From the NCBI GenBank assembly GCA_026988355.1, contig JALSLK010000121.1, positions 1 to 55,722 on the forward strand: DNA of 55,722 bases, in the 5' to 3' direction. This DNA is from Flavobacteriaceae bacterium (lineage in GTDB: Bacteria > Bacteroidota > Bacteroidia > Flavobacteriales > Flavobacteriaceae). Of this stretch, positions 17,725 to 25,384 are shown piece after piece (the stretch's first letter is position 1; each line of letters opens with the position of its first letter). The notes under the pieces were generated by a model, which saw only the letters and a program-made list of their open reading frames with translations, ran no database searches and was not told the origin of the DNA. A program made the position numbers and the translations under genes.

Positions 17725-19935
17725 TTATAAATTCTCTTCGATAAAAGTAGTCATTTTTTTATAAAGATGTAGTCTATCGTTACGTGTACTATAAATTCCG
17801 TGAGATCGGTCTGGATATATAAACATATCGAATTGCTTGTTCGCTTCTACTAAAGCATTTATCATTCGCATGGTATTTTGTACATGTACATTATCGTCTC
17901 CGCTTCCGTGTACGAGTAGGTATTTTCCTTTTAATAAATGTGTGAAATTTATTGGCGAATTATCATCGTAACCACTTGCATTTTCTTGTGGTGTTTGCAT
18001 GTAACGTTCGGTATAAATGGTATCGTAAAATCGCCATGATGTTACTGGAGCGACTGCTATTGCCATTTTAAAGGTATCTGCTCCTTTGGTAATTGCTAAT
18101 GAGGACATATAACCACCAAACGACCATCCCCAAATTCCGATACGGTTTGCATCAATATAATTACGTTTTGCTAGTTCTTTTGCGGCTTCTATCTGATCTT
18201 CTATTTCGTATTTTCCTAGTTCTTTTTGTGTTACTTTTTTAAAATCTCGTCCTTTAAAACCTGTTCCTCTACCATCTATACATGCAACGATATATCCTTT
18301 TTGACTTAGCATATAATGCCAGTAATCGTTTGCATAATGCCAACGGTTTGCTACTTGCTGACTTCCTGGTCCTGAATATTGATACATAAATAACGGATAT
18401 TTTTTTGTTGCATCAAAATTAGCTGGTTTTATCATCCACATATTAAATGTGCCATCTTTGGTGGTAATTGTTGAAAATTCTTTTTTTCCTAATTGGTATT
18501 CTGCGATAAGCGAAGTAACGGCAGAATTCTCTTTAATTACTTTAATTTCCTTTCCTGTTTTTGCTTTATTTAAGGTGTAAATTGTTGGTGTTTCGGCATT
18601 AGAAAAGGTATTGATATAGTAATTAAAACTATTGCTAAATGCTGCGGAATTGGTTCCTTTTTTTATGGATAATTTTTGTTGGTTACTTCCATCTAAATCA
18701 ATTGTAGAAACACTTCGATTTATAGAACCATCTTCGGTAGATTGATAATAAATACGTGAATTTTTAGCATCGTAACCATAATAGTTGGTTACTTCCCAAT
18801 TTCCTTTGGTTACTTGGTTTATTAGTTTTCCTGTTTTATTGTAATGGTATATATGGTTAAATCCATCTTTTTCGCTTGTCCAAATAAAAGAGTTATCTTT
18901 TAAAAAAGTGAGGTTATCGGTAACATCTACATAAGCGGCATCTTTTTCGTTTAATAGTACATTGCTTTTTAAGGTATTTCCGTCTACGAAAATCAAATTC
19001 AAATTATTTTGATGTCTATTTAATGTGGTTACACAAAGTGTATTGGCTTCGTTTGTCCATTCTATTCTAGGAATGTAGTATTGTTGTTTGTTTCCCAATT
19101 CAATTTTTTGACTATTTTGTGTTTGTATGTTATATAAATGCAAACTTACTTCTGCATTTTTCTCTCCTGCTTTTGGATATTTAAATACTTGTTGTGTTTG
19201 GTATAAATCCGACCCAAAAATATCCATAGAAAATTCTGGAACATTGGTTTCGTCGAAACGGATATATGCTAATTTATCGGAATTCCCATTCCATTCAAAT
19301 GCTCTTACAAAAGCAAATTCTTCTTCGTAAACCCAATCTGTAATTCCGTTAATAATTTTATTTTTTTTACCATCAAAGGTAATTTGCTTGGTTGTATTTG
19401 TTTTTAAATCTTTGTAAAAAAGATTGTTATTATACATGTAGGCTACTTTATTTTCGTTTGGAGATAAGGTTGGTTCTTGTATTTTATTATCTGATATTTT
19501 GGTTAATTTTTTAGAGATCAAATCGTATACATAGTAAATTCCTCTGGATGAATGTCTATAAATTTGTTCGGTTTCTGTACCAATAATCAATTTATTTTCT
19601 GCTTTACTAAAAGTATAATCGTAGAGTGAATTAATTCCGTTAAGATTATTTGTAGTAACAATCGTTTCTACTTTTTCTAATGTTTTATAGCTATATTTAT
19701 CTAATTGTGCTCCATTATTATTTACAACAACGTAATAATCGCCATTATTCATAGAGTGAAAACCGCCTAGTCGCTGTGTTCTAAAGGTGCCTTTAGACCA
19801 AATATCTTCTAGACTAATTTGTTTTCCTTGAGATGTGTTTTGTGTGGTTTTGTTTGTTTGTTTCGAAGTAGTTTTAGTGGTATTACAACTTAGAAAAAGA
19901 ATTGTTGTAATAAATATAAATACTATTTTTTTCAT
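17725..19935 (-). CDS. S9 family dipeptidyl peptidase (DPP-IV-like) lipoprotein
   Basis: A 736-residue serine peptidase. An N-terminal hydrophobic segment ends in a lipobox (F-L-S-C), then a beta-propeller domain (DPPIV_N, with W-V-Y-E-E-E-F, the double-Glu motif that binds the substrate N-terminus), then the alpha/beta-hydrolase domain. Its triad is Ser605 in G-W-S-F-G-G-Y, Asp in H-G-S-G-D-D-N-V-H and His in D-R-S-H-G. It cuts dipeptides from peptide N-termini, which the two POT transporters downstream could import. The ATG at 19935 is chosen because the next upstream start would be a TTG at 19956, and the ATG begins a clean signal peptide (M-K-K-I-V-F). Confidence 0.93.
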   Translation of the reverse strand: MKKIVFIFITTILFLSCNTTKTTSKQTNKTTQNTSQGKQISLEDIWSKGTFRTQRLGGFHSMNNGDYYVVVNNNGAQLDKYSYKTLEKVETIVTTNNLNGINSLYDYTFSKAENKLIIGTETEQIYRHSSRGIYYVYDLISKKLTKISDNKIQEPTLSPNENKVAYMYNNNLFYKDLKTNTTKQITFDGKKNKIINGITDWVYEEEFAFVRAFEWNGNSDKLAYIRFDETNVPEFSMDIFGSDLYQTQQVFKYPKAGEKNAEVSLHLYNIQTQNSQKIELGNKQQYYIPRIEWTNEANTLCVTTLNRHQNNLNLIFVDGNTLKSNVLLNEKDAAYVDVTDNLTFLKDNSFIWTSEKDGFNHIYHYNKTGKLINQVTKGNWEVTNYYGYDAKNSRIYYQSTEDGSINRSVSTIDLDGSNQQKLSIKKGTNSAAFSNSFNYYINTFSNAETPTIYTLNKAKTGKEIKVIKENSAVTSLIAEYQLGKKEFSTITTKDGTFNMWMIKPANFDATKKYPLFMYQYSGPGSQQVANRWHYANDYWHYMLSQKGYIVACIDGRGTGFKGRDFKKVTQKELGKYEIEDQIEAAKELAKRNYIDANRIGIWGWSFGGYMSSLAITKGADTFKMAIAVAPVTSWRFYDTIYTERYMQTPQENASGYDDNSPINFTHLLKGKYLLVHGSGDDNVHVQNTMRMINALVEANKQFDMFIYPDRSHGIYSTRNDRLHLYKKMTTFIEENL

Positions 19936-20003
19936 AAAAGAGGTTTTAAACCTCAAGTTTACGGATTTTTGTTTTAATTTATGCTAAAAATCTATAAAAT
20001 CCT

Positions 20004-20011
20004 TATTTTTG
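20004..20011 (+). promoter_or_regulatory. Promoter -7 element giving a leaderless or near-leaderless start
   Basis: TATTTTTG matches TAnnTTTG and ends only 7 bases before the ATG at 20019, so transcription would start at or next to the start codon. Confidence 0.4.
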
Positions 20012-20018
20012 ATTACTA

Positions 20019-20723
20019 ATGATACAATTCAAATTTAACATAAAACACTTTATCTATTTTACATTTGCCTTTATTTTGTTTACCATAATTGGCACACTTA
20101 CTCATGAATATGGTCATATTTTGGTTGCTAAAAGTCTTGGTTATAAAACGACGTTACATTATGGAAGTATGAATTATAATAATAAAGAAGCGTTACGGAA
20201 TTTAGATTTGTTTTATAGTTTAAATGAAGGGAAAATTAAAAGTGAAAACTCTTCAAATGAGAAAAAAGAATTCAAAAATATTTTAAAGGAGAATAGAAAG
20301 AAAGGTTTTTGGATAACCGTTGGTGGTCCAACACAAACAATTATTACAGGGTTTTTTGGTCTATTTATTTTATCTTTTAGAAAAAAAGACAATTCCTTTA
20401 AATTTATGGATTGGTTAGCTGTTTTTTTTTCCTTATTTTGGTTGCGAGAAGTTTTTAATCTGGTTACTGGTTTGATACATGGTTTGTTTTTAAATGGAAA
20501 TTATTTTGGTGGTGATGAATATGGAATATCAAACTATTTAGGAGTTCCTGTAGGAACATTTTCTATTATTTTAGGAATAATTGGTTTATTTATTTCGATA
20601 TATATTGTTTTTAAAATTATTCCTAAAAAAATACAATTCACATTTATTTTAAGTGGTTTGGTTGGTGGTTTGAGTGGTTTTTATGTTTGGTTTTTAATCT
20701 TAGGTCCAAAATTATTACCTTAG
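20019..20723 (+). CDS. HExxH membrane protein, M50-like
   Basis: A 234-residue membrane protein. The first membrane helix (about 11-28) runs into H-E-Y-G-H (His29, Glu30, His33), the zinc motif of membrane metalloproteases. G-G-P-T-Q-T-I-I-T-G in the next helix resembles the conserved GGP-type loop of M50-related proteins, and three further hydrophobic segments follow. A site-2-protease LDG motif is not evident (there is G-G-D-E-Y in the second half), so it could be an M50-like protein with a different role. It is divergent from the DPP-IV-like gene. The predicted promoter sits almost on the start codon. Confidence 0.65.
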   Translation: MIQFKFNIKHFIYFTFAFILFTIIGTLTHEYGHILVAKSLGYKTTLHYGSMNYNNKEALRNLDLFYSLNEGKIKSENSSNEKKEFKNILKENRKKGFWITVGGPTQTIITGFFGLFILSFRKKDNSFKFMDWLAVFFSLFWLREVFNLVTGLIHGLFLNGNYFGGDEYGISNYLGVPVGTFSIILGIIGLFISIYIVFKIIPKKIQFTFILSGLVGGLSGFYVWFLILGPKLLP

Positions 20724-20738
20724 ATTTATTATTTCTTT

Positions 20739-20746
20739 TACTTTTG
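20739..20746 (+). promoter_or_regulatory. Promoter -7 element for HMG-CoA reductase
   Basis: TACTTTTG matches TAnnTTTG and lies 20 bases before the ATG at 20766, implying a very short leader. Confidence 0.45.
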
Positions 20747-20765
20747 TGGTGAAAAATATAGATAC

Positions 20766-22067
20766 ATGTCAAAACAAATTTCAGGATTTTCAAAATTTAC
20801 CAAAGAGGAAAAAATAAATTGGTTGGCAAATCAATTTTTTATGGATAAAAATCAAGGAATTACTATCTTACAAAGCTATTGGAATTCGAATAAAAAGCTA
20901 CAAAAATTACACGATGATTTTATAGAAAACACAATATCCAATTTTTATTTTCCGTATGCTGTTGCTCCAAATTTTGTGATTAATAATAGAGATTATACCA
21001 TTCCGATGGCAATCGAAGAAAGTTCGGTTGTTGCTGCGGCAGCTCTAGTAGCTAAATTTTGGAGTACTCGTGGTGGTTTTAAAACTAAAGTGATTTCTAC
21101 CACAAAAATTGGTCAAGTACATTTTATGTTTTCTAGCAATGAAAATAAATTGTTAGATTATTTTAATTCGATTAAATCGGAATTATTTGAAGTAACCAAC
21201 GACATTACTAAAAACATGCGAAAACGTGGTGGTGGTATTTTAGATATCGAATTACGTAACAAAACGGTAGATTTAAAAGATTACTATCAACTACATGTTA
21301 CCTTTGAAACCAAGGATAGTATGGGTGCGAACTTTATAAATACGTGTCTAGAAGCTATTGCAAATCGTTTTAAAGACACTAAGAAATTAGACATACAAAT
21401 AGTAATGAGTATTTTATCTAATTATGTACCAGATTGTTTGGTACGTGCTGAGGTCTCTTGTAAAGTAGAAGATTTATACAAAGATAATGCTACATATTAT
21501 GCAGAAAAATTTATCAATGCCTTAGATATTGCAAATGCCGAACCACACAGAGCTGTAACTCATAATAAAGGTATTATGAATGGTATTGATGCTGTGGTTA
21601 TTGCAACAGGTAATGATTTTAGAGCTGTGGAGGCTGGAGTGCATGCTTATGCTGCTAGAAATGGGAAATATCGAAGTTTGTCTGGTGCTAAAATAGATCC
21701 CGACCCTTCGGGGGGAGTTTTTAGTTTTTGGTTAGAAATTCCTTTATCTTTAGGTACTGTTGGTGGTTTAACCAAATTACATCCTTTGGCAAAGTTAAGT
21801 CTAGAAATATTGCAAAACCCATCTGCAAAAGAATTGATGGAAATTGTTGCTGTTGTTGGTTTGGCTCAAAATTTTGCTGCTTTACGTGCTTTAACTACTA
21901 CTGGAATTCAAAAAGGACACATGAAAATGCATTTAGGTAATATTATCAAACAATTAACTACTAACAAAAAAGAGGTTGCCTATTTATTAGACTATTTTAA
22001 AAATAAACCAGTTTCTCATAGTGCTGTTGTATCTGAGTTTGATAGGATTAACTCAAAATATTCATAG
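20766..22067 (+). CDS. mvaA: Hydroxymethylglutaryl-CoA reductase, degradative (class II)
   Basis: A 433-residue class II HMG-CoA reductase that interconverts HMG-CoA and mevalonate. Recognisable features are the S-G-F/F-x-K-F N-terminus, P-M-A-I-E-E-S-S-V-V-A-A-A-A with the catalytic Glu (about residue 83), D-S-M-G-A-N, I-A-T-G-N-D with a conserved Asp, the small domain, and the G-T-V-G-G-L-T segment. Its length is typical. The degradative label is a family name; in Bacteroidota the enzyme may instead serve the mevalonate route to isoprenoids. No other mevalonate genes are in the window. It is followed by a strong hairpin at 22303-22332. Confidence 0.93.
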   Translation: MSKQISGFSKFTKEEKINWLANQFFMDKNQGITILQSYWNSNKKLQKLHDDFIENTISNFYFPYAVAPNFVINNRDYTIPMAIEESSVVAAAALVAKFWSTRGGFKTKVISTTKIGQVHFMFSSNENKLLDYFNSIKSELFEVTNDITKNMRKRGGGILDIELRNKTVDLKDYYQLHVTFETKDSMGANFINTCLEAIANRFKDTKKLDIQIVMSILSNYVPDCLVRAEVSCKVEDLYKDNATYYAEKFINALDIANAEPHRAVTHNKGIMNGIDAVVIATGNDFRAVEAGVHAYAARNGKYRSLSGAKIDPDPSGGVFSFWLEIPLSLGTVGGLTKLHPLAKLSLEILQNPSAKELMEIVAVVGLAQNFAALRALTTTGIQKGHMKMHLGNIIKQLTTNKKEVAYLLDYFKNKPVSHSAVVSEFDRINSKYS

Positions 22068-22302
22068 CTTTTCGTTATGAAAAATCAAAAAAGTGATGCG
22101 CAATTGAGAAGTACAAAAGTTTTTTAGTGAAACAAATTTATAGCGTTTTTTGATGTTGAGTTGGTATGAGTTAGTATTATACCTATTTGATTTTAAGATG
22201 AGCAAAAAAAATCAACATGTTTTTTTAGTGTAAAATCTTAAAAATTGTAAGCATAGACTCTGCTACGGTTATAATTTTTAAAACACACAATAATAAAAAT
22301 AA

Positions 22303-22332
22303 AAAAATCTTGAAGGTTACTTCAAGATTTTT
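22303..22332. terminator. Terminator hairpin between mvaA and the OmpH-like gene
   Basis: A 13-bp stem (arms 22303-22315 and 22320-22332, AAAAATCTTGAAG/CTTCAAGATTTTT) with a GTTA loop and A/T flanks. It lies between convergent genes. The 235 bases before it hold nothing I can name. Confidence 0.75.
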
Positions 22333-22354
22333 AAATATTTTAAAGAAAAATAAT

Positions 22355-22969
22355 TTATTTCTTAGGCTCTTCTTTTTTCGTTTCGGTAGTTTTATCTGTA
22401 GAAGTTTCTTTTACCTCTTCTTTTTTATCTTCCTTTACTTCTTCTTTATCCGAAGAATCATCCTTTTTATAAGCATCATTCATTGCATTTAATACAATTT
22501 CTGTAAGATCTGTTTTTTTGTCGCCATACATTACAGCTCCATTCAAATCTACAGTACCAAAAATCATTTGATAATCGTTCTTTTTACCATAATCTTGGAT
22601 AAAATCGTTAACTTTTTCCGCTATTTTTTTTATTGCTTCTTGTCCTTCATTTTGAACTTGATATTGCATTTGTTGTTGTTTCTGTTGTAACATTTGTTGT
22701 TCAGAACCTAATTCTTGTTGTTTTTGAGCTCTGTTTTGAGGAGACATTTTTCTTTCATTTTTTTGATATTCGGCAACTTTGGCTTGAAAATTAGCAATTA
22801 ATAATTCCAAACTTTTTTGTTCTTTTTCTGATTTCGCTTTCATTTCTGCTTCAACAGCAATAGTACCTTTGTATTCTTTAATTAATTTCTCGGTATTTAC
22901 AAAACCATTTTTTGGTGTACAAGATGTTAATGTAATGGTAGCAATTAAGACAAATAATATTCTTTTCAT
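22355..22969 (-). CDS. OmpH/Skp-like lipoprotein
   Basis: A 204-residue protein with a short signal and lipobox L-T-S-C near residue 17. It has the OmpH layout: an N-terminal strand with F-V-N-T-E-K-L-I, a long coiled-coil hairpin rich in Gln, Lys and Glu (about 35-115), and a closing strand pair with Y-Q-M-I-F-G and V-M-Y-G-D-K-K-T-D-L-T-E-I-V-L. Skp proteins are trimeric chaperones that hold outer-membrane proteins in the periplasm. Unusual here are the lipid anchor and an extra C-terminal Lys/Glu/Thr-rich tail (about 168-204) that looks disordered. Confidence 0.82.
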   Translation of the reverse strand: MKRILFVLIATITLTSCTPKNGFVNTEKLIKEYKGTIAVEAEMKAKSEKEQKSLELLIANFQAKVAEYQKNERKMSPQNRAQKQQELGSEQQMLQQKQQQMQYQVQNEGQEAIKKIAEKVNDFIQDYGKKNDYQMIFGTVDLNGAVMYGDKKTDLTEIVLNAMNDAYKKDDSSDKEEVKEDKKEEVKETSTDKTTETKKEEPKK

Positions 22970-23004
22970 TTTTTAATATTTTGGATTGATTTTATTTTAG
23001 GTTG

Positions 23005-23012
23005 CAAATGTA
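23005..23012 (-). promoter_or_regulatory. Promoter for the OmpH-like gene
   Basis: On the minus strand TACATTTG matches TAnnTTTG, 36 bases before the start at 22969. A TTG lies 20 bases further upstream, close to the spacing expected for a -33 element. Confidence 0.5.
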
Positions 23013-23052
23013 AGTTTAATATTTATTGATTTCAATTTTTGGCTTATTTATT

Positions 23053-23071
23053 TATATTTGTTATATATTTG
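23053..23071 (+). promoter_or_regulatory. Two overlapping-range -7 elements for the TonB-C-like lipoprotein
   Basis: TATATTTG occurs twice, at 23053-23060 and 23064-23071; both fit TAnnTTTG. They lie 12 to 31 bases before the ATG at 23084, so one or both could start a short-leader transcript. Confidence 0.4.
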
Positions 23072-23083
23072 AAGATTATAATA

Positions 23084-23569
23084 ATGTATCTACAAAGAAT
23101 TTTTATTGTTTTCTTTTTTTTAGGATTAACGTCTTGTGATACTTTTTTTTCTAAAAAAGAAAGAAAAAAGGAACAAATTAATACAACTTTAAAACCGATT
23201 GATTTCAAAACTATCGATGCATATCCACTATTGCCTGAGTGTAATGAAATAAGTTCAAGGATAGAGCAAAAAAAGTGTTTTTATGATATGTTATCTGGTA
23301 GAATTCAGGAAGCATTAAGTAAAAAAACAATTTTGTTAGATACTAAAAATGAAGGGGTTATTATTGTAAAACTACAAGTTAATTTAGAAGGTAAAATAAA
23401 GATTTTAACCATAACAATGTCAGAACAAATAAAAGAAAATCGTTATAAATTAGATAGTATAATTAGAACAAGTATTGTAAATATCCCTTCAATAATTCCA
23501 GCAATAAAAGCAGGGATTCCTGTAAAATCAGAATTCACGCTACCAATTGTTATCAATAAGGAAAATTAA
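23084..23569 (+). CDS. Lipoprotein with TonB C-terminal-like domain
   Basis: A 161-residue lipoprotein with signal peptide M-Y-L-Q-R-I-F-I-V and lipobox L-T-S-C. The mature part reads P-L-L-P-E-C-N, then K-K-C-F about 14 residues later, then V-K-L-Q-V-N-L-E-G-K-I, and finally I-K-A-G-I-P-V-K-S-E-F-T-L-P-I. This is the pattern of TonB C-terminal-like domains of Bacteroidota, where a Pro-Glu-Cys and a second Cys precede the beta-alpha-beta fold. It has no membrane-spanning Pro-rich TonB stalk, so it is not a normal TonB. The ATG at 23084 is preferred over an upstream TTG at 23039, which would break the signal peptide. It overlaps the convergent next gene by 4 bases. Confidence 0.7.
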   Translation: MYLQRIFIVFFFLGLTSCDTFFSKKERKKEQINTTLKPIDFKTIDAYPLLPECNEISSRIEQKKCFYDMLSGRIQEALSKKTILLDTKNEGVIIVKLQVNLEGKIKILTITMSEQIKENRYKLDSIIRTSIVNIPSIIPAIKAGIPVKSEFTLPIVINKEN

Positions 23570-24297
23570 AATCGAATGGCTAATTTTTTCATCAAGCGAA
23601 GTACCTCAACGTATAACCAAATTAAAGAAACTAAAATTCCCCAAGTAGCAACCCATTCCATATATTTAGGAGCACGATTTAGTTGACGATCAATATAATC
23701 AAAATCTAAAAGTAAAGAAAAAGATGCTACTGTTGCGGCAATTAGAGTAAAACCAATCGAAAGCCAAGAAGTTCCATAAATTATGCCTAAACGAATGTCA
23801 AACAAACGCAAAATAAAACTAATAATATAAATGGTCATTATCGTAGCGATAGCACCATAAATTATACTTCTAAATTGATGTGTGATTTTTACAAGGTGTA
23901 ATTTATATAAAATTAACATGACAAAAAAAGCAATAATACTTACCTGCACGGCTAACATTGGCATTCCATTAAATTGTGCATTAGCATAGGCAGAAATTCC
24001 ACCTAAAAAAAGACCTTTTGCTAAAGCATAAATAGGAACCGTAATTGGAGACCATTTTTTTTTATACGAAGTTAATACACTAAAAAATAAAGCAACTAAT
24101 AATCCTCCATAAATATAATAGTTTACATTTTTACCTTTTTTAACAAGACTCCAAACATACCAAGCTGTTAAACTAACTAAAAAAAGAGTATAAAAAGTCT
24201 TTAAAAAAACACCAATTAGTGTCATTTTACCTGAAGAACTATGCTCTTTTTTCCAGAAATAGGAATTAAAAACAGGATTCGAAGTTTTATATTGCAT
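23566..24297 (-). CDS. Bax inhibitor-1/YccA family membrane protein
   Basis: A 243-residue protein with a hydrophilic N-terminus that contains S-N-P-V-F-N and then seven hydrophobic segments from about residue 27. It has the family pattern: a P-I-T-V-P-I-Y-A-L-A-K-G-L-F-L-G-G-I-S segment in helices 2-3, and a C-terminal D-F-D-Y-I-D-x-x-x-x-x-A-P-K-Y-M-E-W block. BI-1 proteins of bacteria are thought to be pH-sensitive calcium leak channels; the paired Asp residues needed for that are present. It is divergent from the eCIS operon across a 514-bp gap and is probably unrelated to it. Confidence 0.88.
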   Translation of the reverse strand: MQYKTSNPVFNSYFWKKEHSSSGKMTLIGVFLKTFYTLFLVSLTAWYVWSLVKKGKNVNYYIYGGLLVALFFSVLTSYKKKWSPITVPIYALAKGLFLGGISAYANAQFNGMPMLAVQVSIIAFFVMLILYKLHLVKITHQFRSIIYGAIATIMTIYIISFILRLFDIRLGIIYGTSWLSIGFTLIAATVASFSLLLDFDYIDRQLNRAPKYMEWVATWGILVSLIWLYVEVLRLMKKLAIRF

Positions 24298-24336
24298 AAA
24301 AAGTATTTAAATATGGTATAAAGTTATTATTTTTTT

Positions 24337-24344
24337 TAACTTTG
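24337..24344 (+). promoter_or_regulatory. Promoter -7 element for the candidate small RNA
   Basis: TAACTTTG matches TAnnTTTG exactly and is followed by GCA, a common context. The predicted transcription start is near 24350, with a terminator about 100 bases further on. Confidence 0.5.
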
Positions 24345-24349
24345 CATCG

Positions 24350-24452
24350 AATTTACTTTAAAGATTATAACTTATTACATATAAGCTGTGAAGTGAGAAA
24401 AAGAAAAGTTTAAAAAAGCATTAAAACAAAACAGTTTAGATGCTTTTTTTTT
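24350..24452 (+). ncRNA. Candidate small RNA or attenuated leader
   Basis: The segment is bounded by a good -7 promoter element (24337-24344) and an intrinsic terminator (24412-24452), which would give a transcript of about 100 bases. No start codon begins a plausible peptide. Inside it I see one short hairpin (CTTAT at 24371-24375 with ATAAG at 24381-24385) and an A/G-rich single-stranded stretch. It does not look like 6S RNA or tmRNA to me. It lies in the gap upstream of the eCIS operon on the same strand. Confidence 0.45.
24412..24452 (+). terminator. Intrinsic terminator of the candidate small RNA
   Basis: Arms 24412-24427 and 24434-24449 pair over 16 positions with one mismatch and one wobble (core GCAT/ATGC), with an AAAACA loop and a run of nine T from 24444. 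Confidence 0.7.
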
Positions 24453-24478
24453 ATTATTAAAAGTCTTTAAAATTCCTC

Positions 24479-24520
24479 TCTGTTCTTCAAAAAAACAAAA
24501 TACACGCAAAAAAGAACAGA
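24479..24520. promoter_or_regulatory. Inverted repeat upstream of the eCIS operon
   Basis: TCTGTTCTT (24479-24487) and AAGAACAGA (24512-24520) are perfect 9-base inverted repeats separated by 24 bases. There is no T run, so this is not a terminator. It may be an operator pair or a fold in a transcript; the role is unknown. Confidence 0.35.
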
Positions 24521-24627
24521 TTATAAGTTTTTTTCTACAATTTATAATATTGTTTTTAACAACAATTAAAATTAATTCTACTTTTGGATTAAATAAATTA
24601 CGAAATATCAGTTTTAAATAAAAAAGG

Positions 24628-24660
24628 GGGAATATCCCCTTAAAAAAAGGGGATATTCCC
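24628..24660. promoter_or_regulatory. Strong inverted repeat, candidate eCIS operator
   Basis: GGGAATATCCCCTT and AAGGGGATATTCCC form a perfect 14-bp stem with an AAAAA spacer. It is strikingly G/C-rich against its AT-rich surroundings. It is not followed by T residues and ends 25 bases upstream of the best promoter match for the eCIS operon, the position expected of a regulator-binding site. An mRNA or terminator role cannot be excluded. Confidence 0.5.
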
Positions 24661-24685
24661 TTAGAAATAATATGTACTGGTGTTC

Positions 24686-24693
24686 TAATTTTG
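24686..24693 (+). promoter_or_regulatory. Best promoter match for the eCIS operon
   Basis: TAATTTTG matches TAnnTTTG. It would give a leader of about 110 bases before the first eCIS gene at 24812. No -33 element is obvious, which fits a promoter that depends on an activator. Confidence 0.4.
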
Positions 24694-24811
24694 TAATGTA
24701 ATTTTTTTTTACAGTTTGTTTAATACTATTCCCCTTACCTAACAACTACATAGTATTCAAATAAAATAAAGAATATTTTCAATAAAATAAATAGTACTAT
24801 TTCTCATAACT

Positions 24812-25384
24812 ATGATTAATAAATTTGTAATTGCATTAAAAGATGACTTAGGTTTGATTGACTACATAAAAGAAGATGGTCAGTTAAACTCTGTTGTATT
24901 AGGAGCAGAAAACATTGCAAACTTTGACACATCAACAACCAATATTAATGGTAAAAATTTAATAATTACCATCGTTAGAATAGAAGAAGAAAGTACACTT
25001 AAAAATTTTCCAAACAAAAAATTAATCGACGTTGGAGGTTCTTATCAAGTAGATAAACGATATCCTAAAATTAACCTTAACTATTACTTGTTATTCTCCG
25101 CAACACTACAATATGACAAATCCGTAGCAATAATAAACAGAACAATAAAATTTTTTCAAGCCAATAAAAAAGTTCAATTTGAAGCAGATGGAGACAACTT
25201 AGAACTAAATTTAGAATTATACTCACCAACGTTTGAACAACTCAATAATATTTGGGGAATGCTTGGTGGTAAACAATTACCAAGTATCATTTATAAGGTA
25301 AGAGTTATGGCACTAGAGAAAGACGAACAAAAATTAGGAGCAGTAGTAAAAAGTATAGATAGTACAATACATCACAATGAGTAA
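24812..25384 (+). CDS. eCIS cap/tail terminator protein (DUF4255, Pvc16-like)
   Basis: A 190-residue cytosolic protein. It shows the DUF4255 pattern: a helical N-terminus, L-I-I-T-I-V-R-I-E-E-E in the first strand, L-N-Y-Y-L-L-F-S-A-T, a helix with Y-x-x-A-I/V-x-x-x-x-x-x-I-K-F-F-Q, and L-E-L-Y-S-P-T-F-E-Q-L-N-x-I-W-G-x-L-G-G-K-x-x-P-S-I-I-Y-K-V-R. In AFP and PVC particles this protein caps the distal tube and sheath end and ends polymerisation. Here it is the first gene of the operon, whereas in AFP/PVC it comes last. Its end overlaps the start of the gene at 25377 by 8 bases. Confidence 0.88.
   Translation: MINKFVIALKDDLGLIDYIKEDGQLNSVVLGAENIANFDTSTTNINGKNLIITIVRIEEESTLKNFPNKKLIDVGGSYQVDKRYPKINLNYYLLFSATLQYDKSVAIINRTIKFFQANKKVQFEADGDNLELNLELYSPTFEQLNNIWGMLGGKQLPSIIYKVRVMALEKDEQKLGAVVKSIDSTIHHNE

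Noticed and set aside
19936..19956. Longer DPP-IV-like start at a TTG
   Set aside because: The extra seven residues would precede an already complete lipoprotein signal. The ATG at 19935 is a better start.
23039..23083. Longer start (TTG) for the TonB-C-like lipoprotein
   Set aside because: It would add a second hydrophobic stretch before the signal peptide and would overlap the promoter elements at 23053-23071.
24628..24660. Intrinsic terminator for the hairpin upstream of the eCIS
   Set aside because: No T run follows it and it lies directly upstream of a promoter match, so an operator-like role is more likely.
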